NCBI GenBank assembly: GCA_937120475.1
Contig: CAKZJV010000007.1
Coordinates: forward strand, 884,068-948,067
Length of the DNA stretch: 64,000 nucleotides
Direction of reading: 5' to 3'
Origin: an uncultured Cryomorphaceae bacterium
GTDB taxonomy: Bacteria; Bacteroidota; Bacteroidia; Flavobacteriales; Schleiferiaceae
Shown here: positions 59,649-64,000 of the stretch, piece by piece
Layout of the letters: every line of letters starts with the position of its first letter
Position numbering within the stretch: position 1 is the stretch's first letter
Position numbers and translations under genes: made by a program
The notes under the pieces: generated by a model
What the model saw: the letters and a program-made list of their open reading frames with translations, nothing else
What the model was told of the DNA's origin: nothing
Database searches by the model: none

Positions 59649-60962
59649 ATGGATTTTGGGATTGAAAATATAATCTTCCTCCTGGTATTGGCCGCAGCCA
59701 TTTTTGTGTTTGCCAAAAAATTCGGCCGTATCTGGAGGAACATTAAACTGGGGCGCGATATCAATCGCTCCGACCGGAAGAAGGAGCGCTGGGCCTTAAT
59801 GGGCCGGGTGGCCCTGGGCCAAACCAAAATGGTAAAGCGCAGAACAATTGCGGGCTTTTTCCACGTGCTCATTTATGCCGGTTTCCTGCTTATAAACATT
59901 GAAGTACTTGAAATTATATTGGATGGCATTTTGGGTACCCATCGCCTTTTTGCTGAACCGCTTGGAGGCCTGTACGATGTAGCCATTAACTTTTTTGAAA
60001 TACTGGCCGTACTGGTCATCCTGTCCTGCGTGGTTTTCCTGTGGCGCAGAAATGTAAACGTAGTGCCGCGATTCAAAGAACTGAAAGGATGGGCTAAAAC
60101 CGATGGTAATAATATTTTGATTATCGAGCTGGTTTTGATGATTGCCTTGCTGGTATTAGGAGCGGCCGAAGCCAATATGGAAGATAAAAAAGCCGGCCCC
60201 TGGCTTGTAAGCGGCCTGCTGGCCCCTATGTTCTCAGGGGTATCACAAGAAAACCTTCACCTTATTGAACGGGTCGCCTGGTGGGCACATATTGTAGGCA
60301 TTCTGGCCTTTTTGAACTACCTGCCCTACTCCAAGCATTTCCATATCATCCTGGCCTTCCCCAATGTTTGGTATTCTAAGCTGGAAAATAAGGGGCAGTT
60401 CACCAATTTAGAGAGTGTTAAAAAAGAGGTGGAAATGATGATGGACCCCAATGCCGATCCGTACGCAGCTCCGGCCGAAGGAGAAGCTGCTGCACCTGAC
60501 CGTTTTGGAGCTAAGGATGTAACGGACCTCAACTGGGTTCAACTGCTGAATGCCTACTCCTGCACGGAATGCGGGCGGTGTACAGCCGTATGTCCCGCTC
60601 ATGAAACCGGTAAAAAGCTTTCGCCCCGCAAAATCATGATGGATACACGCGACCGGATTGAGGAAGTGGGCCAGCAAATGGATCAGAAAAACGGGAAACC
60701 GGCAGAAGATGAAAAGACCTTACTGGATAATTACATTACCCGCGAAGAACTTTGGGCCTGTACTACTTGTAACGCCTGTACGGAGGCCTGTCCGGTAAAT
60801 ATCGACCCGCTTTCCATCATTATGGATATGCGCAGGTACCTGGTTATGGAAGAGTCTGCGGCCAATCAGCAGATCAATATGATGATGACCAATATTGAGA
60901 ATAACGGAGCCCCCTGGGCTTATCCCCAGGCCGACCGTGGAAACTGGAAAGATGAAATCTGA
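59649..60962 (+). CDS. Membrane (Fe-S) oxidoreductase, heterodisulfide-reductase E/C-like
   Basis: 437 residues. The N-terminal half has about five membrane helices (5-22, 60-85, 105-130, 150-175, 215-240) with histidines that could bind heme, as in HdrE/NarI-like cytochromes. The C-terminal half carries two 4Fe-4S motifs: CTECGRCTAVCP near 303-314 and CTTCNACTEACP near 371-382, as in HdrC/GlpC. It most likely takes electrons to or from menaquinone. The matching CCG-domain subunit is two genes downstream (62009-62803). The start is ATG 59649; 11-nt overlap with the next gene. Confidence 0.9.
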   Translation: MDFGIENIIFLLVLAAAIFVFAKKFGRIWRNIKLGRDINRSDRKKERWALMGRVALGQTKMVKRRTIAGFFHVLIYAGFLLINIEVLEIILDGILGTHRLFAEPLGGLYDVAINFFEILAVLVILSCVVFLWRRNVNVVPRFKELKGWAKTDGNNILIIELVLMIALLVLGAAEANMEDKKAGPWLVSGLLAPMFSGVSQENLHLIERVAWWAHIVGILAFLNYLPYSKHFHIILAFPNVWYSKLENKGQFTNLESVKKEVEMMMDPNADPYAAPAEGEAAAPDRFGAKDVTDLNWVQLLNAYSCTECGRCTAVCPAHETGKKLSPRKIMMDTRDRIEEVGQQMDQKNGKPAEDEKTLLDNYITREELWACTTCNACTEACPVNIDPLSIIMDMRRYLVMEESAANQQINMMMTNIENNGAPWAYPQADRGNWKDEI

Positions 60963-61398
60963 GAACAAGGAAAAAGGCGCCTCACCCGAATTGAAGGAAA
61001 CCGTAGTAAACGGTCAGAAAATAAGTCCTCAGCTACCACCGGAAATAAAAAATTACCTCATCGATATTGACGGCACCGTTTGCGATGATATTCCAAATGA
61101 GGAGCCAGAAAGGATGGCCACCGCCAAGGTATATCCTGATGCGCTTCAAACCCTGAATCGCTGGTACGATAAAGGACATATTATTACTTTTTTCACTTCC
61201 CGTACGGAAGAGCACCGCGAGGTAACAACCCGGTGGCTGGATGAAAATGGTTTTAAATACCACGGGCTTTTAATGGGTAAACCACGTGGAGGAAATTACC
61301 ATTGGATAGATAATCACCTGGTAAAGGCCACCCGCTACAAAGGCAAGTTTACCGACCTGGTGGAAAAAGAAGTTAAAATTCAGGTTTTTAAATCCTGA
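60952..61398 (+). CDS. HAD-superfamily small phosphatase
   Basis: 148 residues; ATG 60952 is chosen because upstream residues are shadows of the Fe-S gene. Residues 28-140 form a minimal HAD core: motif I IDIDGTVCDD with two Asp near 36-45, motif II in TFFTSRTEEH near 80-89, and a PRGGNYHWIDN end that contains the motif III/IV acid. The family is often labelled phosphoheptose isomerase-like in error; BT0820-type phosphatases are relatives. Substrate unknown. It is overlapped by both neighbours. Confidence 0.8.
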   Translation: MKSENKEKGASPELKETVVNGQKISPQLPPEIKNYLIDIDGTVCDDIPNEEPERMATAKVYPDALQTLNRWYDKGHIITFFTSRTEEHREVTTRWLDENGFKYHGLLMGKPRGGNYHWIDNHLVKATRYKGKFTDLVEKEVKIQVFKS

Positions 61399-62009
61399 TG
61401 ACCGCTCGCTGGCATCATATTATACTACTGGCCCTGGTGCTTACGGCTTGCAGTAAGGATAACTTTTTAAGGTTGAGTTCCAACGGAAGTACCAAAAACC
61501 TCATCCCTGATTTTACCAATGCGAAAAGGTTTCGCAGCAATAATGGGGATACCATCACGCTGCGGCAATTATCGCTGGAAAATTCCTTCGAAAAATCAGA
61601 CCGTGACCTGGCTACCGGTGGTGGCCTGCCTGATTTTGATTATGTGGAGCTGGAACGCAGCCGTTTGGTAGTGGGTAGTGATACACCTTACCTGCGCTTT
61701 ACCTACGATTTGCTCACCTCTTACAATTCGGCCCTTCCTACCCGGGCGCAAGACAACCTGAGCCTTATCTTTGAAGAAGGGGCAGGAACAGAGGCCGTGT
61801 CCATGAATTTTGAGTACACTGATACCCTACTATGCCTTAGCGAACGCTGTACTTACCAGGATACCTTTGTGCTTCAGCTGCGGGAATTCAGCAATGTATA
61901 TTTTACCCGGAGAGACAGTATTAGCCGGAATGCTTTGTATATTGATGAATCGAACGGGTTGATTGGCTTTAAAACCAGCGATAATCGAATTTTTGAACTA
62001 ATACCTTAA
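61398..62009 (+). CDS. Uncharacterised lipoprotein
   Basis: 203 residues with a lipoprotein signal peptide ending VLTAC (C18), followed by SKDN. The body is beta-rich with two cysteines near C145/C150 (LLCLSERCTY) that may form a disulfide. No family is recognised. ATG shares one base with the HAD stop (TGATG), and its own TAA shares one base with the next start (TAATG), so it is embedded between the two Fe-S protein genes. Its odd insertion there suggests co-regulation rather than a known complex role. Confidence 0.75.
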   Translation: MTARWHHIILLALVLTACSKDNFLRLSSNGSTKNLIPDFTNAKRFRSNNGDTITLRQLSLENSFEKSDRDLATGGGLPDFDYVELERSRLVVGSDTPYLRFTYDLLTSYNSALPTRAQDNLSLIFEEGAGTEAVSMNFEYTDTLLCLSERCTYQDTFVLQLREFSNVYFTRRDSISRNALYIDESNGLIGFKTSDNRIFELIP

Positions 62010-62803
62010 TGGAAGCAGAAAAAATAAACGTACCCACCATGGCTGAAATGATGTCGGCCGGCAAAAAACCGGACGTATTGTTTTGGGTGGGCTGTGCCGG
62101 AAGCTTTGACGACAGAGCTAAAAAAATCACCAAGGCTTTTGTTAAAATCCTCAGTAAAGCGGGAATTGAATTTGCCGTACTGGGTGCTGAGGAAAGTTGC
62201 ACCGGTGACCCCGCTAAAAGAGCCGGTAATGAGTTTGTATTTATGATGCAGGCCATGCAAAATATTCAGGTATTGAATGGTTACGAGGTTACGCGAATTG
62301 TAACTACCTGCCCCCATTGTTTCAATACCCTCAAAAATGAATACCCTGAACTGGGTGGAAACTATGAGGTAATGCACCACACCAGCTTTATCAATAAGTT
62401 GTTTAAAGAGGGGAAGCTAACTCTTGAAGGAGGTTCCTTTAAAGGGAAGCGCATTACTTTTCATGACCCTTGTTATTTAGGCCGTGGCAATGGCATTTAC
62501 GAAGCTCCCCGTGAGCTTATCCGTAAACTGGATGCTGAACTGGTAGAGATGCGCAGATGTAAAAGCAACGGTCTTTGTTGTGGTGCCGGAGGGGCTCAAA
62601 TGTTCAAGGAGCCCGAACCCGGAAACAAGGATATCAATATCGAACGCACGGAAGAAGCATTGGAAACCAAACCGGATGTAGTGGCTGCGGCCTGTCCGTT
62701 TTGCAACACCATGATGACCGATGGCGTTAAGAACAGCGAACGCGAAGGTTCCCTTCCCGTTCTGGATTTAGCTGAGCTAATAGCAGAGGCCGGAGACCTC
62801 TGA
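62009..62803 (+). CDS. CCG-domain (Fe-S)-binding protein, heterodisulfide-reductase B/D-like
   Basis: 264 residues with two cysteine-rich CCG modules. The first has WVGCAG near 30, EESCTGDPAKR near 64 (SC in place of CC) and TTCPHC near 98; the second has HDPCYLGR near 151, GLCCGAGG near 190 and AACPFC near 229. Such modules hold the noncubane Fe-S centre of HdrB/GlpC-like enzymes. It pairs with the membrane Fe-S protein at 59649-60962 to form a two-subunit menaquinone-linked oxidoreductase, substrate unknown. Confidence 0.9.
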   Translation: MEAEKINVPTMAEMMSAGKKPDVLFWVGCAGSFDDRAKKITKAFVKILSKAGIEFAVLGAEESCTGDPAKRAGNEFVFMMQAMQNIQVLNGYEVTRIVTTCPHCFNTLKNEYPELGGNYEVMHHTSFINKLFKEGKLTLEGGSFKGKRITFHDPCYLGRGNGIYEAPRELIRKLDAELVEMRRCKSNGLCCGAGGAQMFKEPEPGNKDINIERTEEALETKPDVVAAACPFCNTMMTDGVKNSEREGSLPVLDLAELIAEAGDL

Positions 62804-62824
62804 GTATAATTGAAAATCATTAAA

Positions 62825-63316
62825 ATGTACGTTGAATTTGATGAAATGCCGGATTCCGCAAGGGTTTGGATATTTCAAAGTACCAATCACATTGAAGTTG
62901 AACAACTGGAAATGGTAAGTGCCCGCCTGTTGGGCTTTTTAGAAGGCTGGCAGGCACACGGCCAAAGTCTTAAAGCCTCTTTCCAGGTATTTTACGAACG
63001 CTTTATTGTAGTGGCCCTGGATGAAAAAAGCTACCAGGCTACCGGTTGCAGTATTGATAAGCTCACCCATATCATACTTTCCATGGAGCGTGATTTTAAG
63101 CTCACCCTGCTGGACCGTATGCAAATTGCCTATCGGGATGAAGGTCTCATTCATACCATGCCTATGGCGGCTTTCCGCAGTGCTTTGGAAAATGATGAGT
63201 TGGACGCGGAAACCATCGTATTCAATAACCTGGTGGAAACCAAGCAAGAGTTAAAAGACAAGTGGGAGGTTCCGGTGAGAAATAGCTGGCACAAACAAAT
63301 GCTGCCCGTGGCCTGA
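62825..63316 (+). CDS. Conserved Bacteroidota protein often labelled 'ABC transporter ATPase'
   Basis: 163 residues from ATG 62825 (MYVEFDEMPDSARVWIFQSTN); a TTG at 62810 would add five residues. No Walker motifs exist, so the database name I remember for the family is misleading. The pattern is alpha/beta with a conserved start ARVWIFQS and FVVALDEKSYQATGCSIDKL in the centre. It follows the Fe-S operon after 21 nt. Function unknown. Confidence 0.8.
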   Translation: MYVEFDEMPDSARVWIFQSTNHIEVEQLEMVSARLLGFLEGWQAHGQSLKASFQVFYERFIVVALDEKSYQATGCSIDKLTHIILSMERDFKLTLLDRMQIAYRDEGLIHTMPMAAFRSALENDELDAETIVFNNLVETKQELKDKWEVPVRNSWHKQMLPVA

Positions 63317-64000
63317 TCAATGCATATGAGCCTGTATTTCCGCTAAAAAAGGCTCAAAAATACTTTTGCTCCCTGCGGCTATTTCACGGCCGAAGAGGTA
63401 ATCATTGGTTCCTGAATAATCCGTAACCTCACCCCCGGCTTCTTTTACCAAAAGGGCTCCGGCCGCCACATCCCAGGGGCTGAGTCCGTATTCAAAAAAA
63501 GCATCGAAACGGCCACAAGCTACGTAAGCGAGGTCCGTAGCTGCCGAACCGAGCCTGCGCACTCCCCTGGTCTTCTCAAAAAAGGAAGAAAGCAGGTTTA
63601 AAAAGGACTGTTTACGGTCAAAATCGTAATACGGAAAACCCGTGGCCAGCAGGGTATTCTTCAATTCGTGGTTGCTGTTAACTTGTATGGCTTTGCCATT
63701 CAGAAAAGCGCCTCCGTTTTTCCAGGCCGTAAAGCATTCGTTCTGGCCAATTTCCCACACCATACCACATACCAGTTCCTTATCTTCCATTAACGCTACA
63801 CTAATCGCAAAAATGGGTATGCCGTGCAAAAAATTTGTGGTTCCGTCTAAAGGGTCAATAATCCAGTTAAAACGTTGCCCTCTTTGGGTTTCAGTACCCT
63901 CTTCCGCAATAAAACCAGCTTCCGGAACAAGCTCCTTTAAACCGGTCACCAACATTTCTTCAGCTGTTTTATCTACATAGCTTACCAGGCTATTGAAATC
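63317..64000 (-). CDS. suhB: Inositol monophosphatase family protein (5' end outside window)
   Basis: Partial: 227 residues are visible and the frame is open through 64000, with about 35-45 N-terminal residues missing. ATG 63955 is internal because DFNSLVSYVDKTAEE precedes it in frame. The Mg-binding sites are present: AEEGT near the start, WIIDPLDGTTNFLHG and SPWDVAAGALLVKEAGG. The enzyme dephosphorylates inositol 1-phosphate or related sugar phosphates, or acts as SuhB. Stops abut the preceding convergent gene in the palindrome TGATCA. Confidence 0.93.
   Translation of the reverse strand, partial: DFNSLVSYVDKTAEEMLVTGLKELVPEAGFIAEEGTETQRGQRFNWIIDPLDGTTNFLHGIPIFAISVALMEDKELVCGMVWEIGQNECFTAWKNGGAFLNGKAIQVNSNHELKNTLLATGFPYYDFDRKQSFLNLLSSFFEKTRGVRRLGSAATDLAYVACGRFDAFFEYGLSPWDVAAGALLVKEAGGEVTDYSGTNDYLFGREIAAGSKSIFEPFLAEIQAHMH

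Noticed and set aside
62825-63316. ABC transporter ATPase, the name used for relatives
   Set aside because: No Walker A, Walker B or signature motif is present and the protein has only 163 residues.
1-64000. Mobile element, prophage, CRISPR or defence island
   Set aside because: No transposase, integrase, phage gene, evenly spaced repeats, nuclease or restriction-type genes were found; gene content is core metabolism and envelope.

Overview
The window is a stretch of chromosome from a Bacteroidota bacterium, most likely order Flavobacteriales (a Cryomorphaceae/Schleiferiaceae-like lineage is my guess, at lower confidence). The evidence is the set of lineage markers: two giant type IX secretion (T9SS) cargo proteins with type A and type B sorting domains, SusD-era style lipoproteins with a CSKDD-type surface export signal, TAnnTTTG -7 promoter boxes, few Shine-Dalgarno sequences, a futalosine-independent men operon for menaquinone, DUF4159, DUF3667 and DUF5362 proteins, and a Bacteroidota-type LptD. 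About 54 protein genes are present. I see no rRNA, tRNA, insertion sequence, prophage, integrase or CRISPR array, so this is core genome rather than an island.

Layout. 1-5190 (+): end of a LolA-like carrier, an LptF/LptG permease, two glycosyltransferases and ribBA, all overlapping or nearly so. 5191-9738 (-): TamB. 9747-12888 (+): tsaD, a RimK-associated retropepsin-like protease, rimK-like ATP-grasp ligase, rsmE. 12885-19025 (-): a 2046-residue T9SS adhesin-like protein built from five FN3+MAM units and four PKD domains. 19176-25463 (+): DUF4159, AI-2E/PerM permease, THUMP-like methyltransferase, and a beta-propeller/PKD T9SS type B protein. 25464-29546 (-): DnaJ-like membrane protein, a small membrane protein, hisS, hutH. 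29628-31493 (+): glutaminase and a bile-acid/sodium symporter family protein. 31490-40672 (-): a menaquinone operon (menI, menF, menD, two bPH2 membrane proteins, menA, menC, menE) preceded by a newly noticed 36-residue membrane peptide. 40876-44135 (+): thrS-infC-rpmI-rplT. 44150-45172 (-): an ABC ATPase. 45287-47635 (+): two tandem fasciclin-domain lipoproteins. 47697-51542 (-): OmpA-like protein, DUF1569, patatin-like phospholipase. 51653-53041 (-): lpdA. 53166-54609: DUF5362, ridA, pabA/trpG. 54606-57323 (-): LptD. 57395-63316 (+): amidase, MlaD-like MCE protein, a two-protein Fe-S electron-transfer unit with a HAD phosphatase and a lipoprotein between the halves, and a conserved small protein. 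63317-64000 (-): inositol monophosphatase, cut by the window end.

Two themes connect the genes. The first is envelope building: LolA, LptG, LptD, TamB, MlaD, an amidase, an OmpA protein and glycosyltransferases all lie here and serve transport of lipoprotein, LPS and phospholipid to the outer membrane, which then carries the T9SS cargo and surface lipoproteins. The second is respiration: menaquinone synthesis, lipoamide dehydrogenase and the HdrDE/GlpC-like Fe-S pair.

I did not find a clear-cut new defence or mobile system. The most unusual points are compositional and regulatory: seven of nine convergent gene pairs have zero spacer, four of them sharing one 4-nt palindromic double stop; infC has only a CTG available as start; tamB has no ATG/GTG/TTG that would keep its signal anchor; ribBA has lost the zinc ligands of its GTP cyclohydrolase II half; two bPH2 proteins stand in the men operon where menB is missing; a 36-residue membrane peptide has its own perfect -7 box; and a structured intergenic segment at 33371-33470 ends in a plus-strand terminator without a plus-strand gene.
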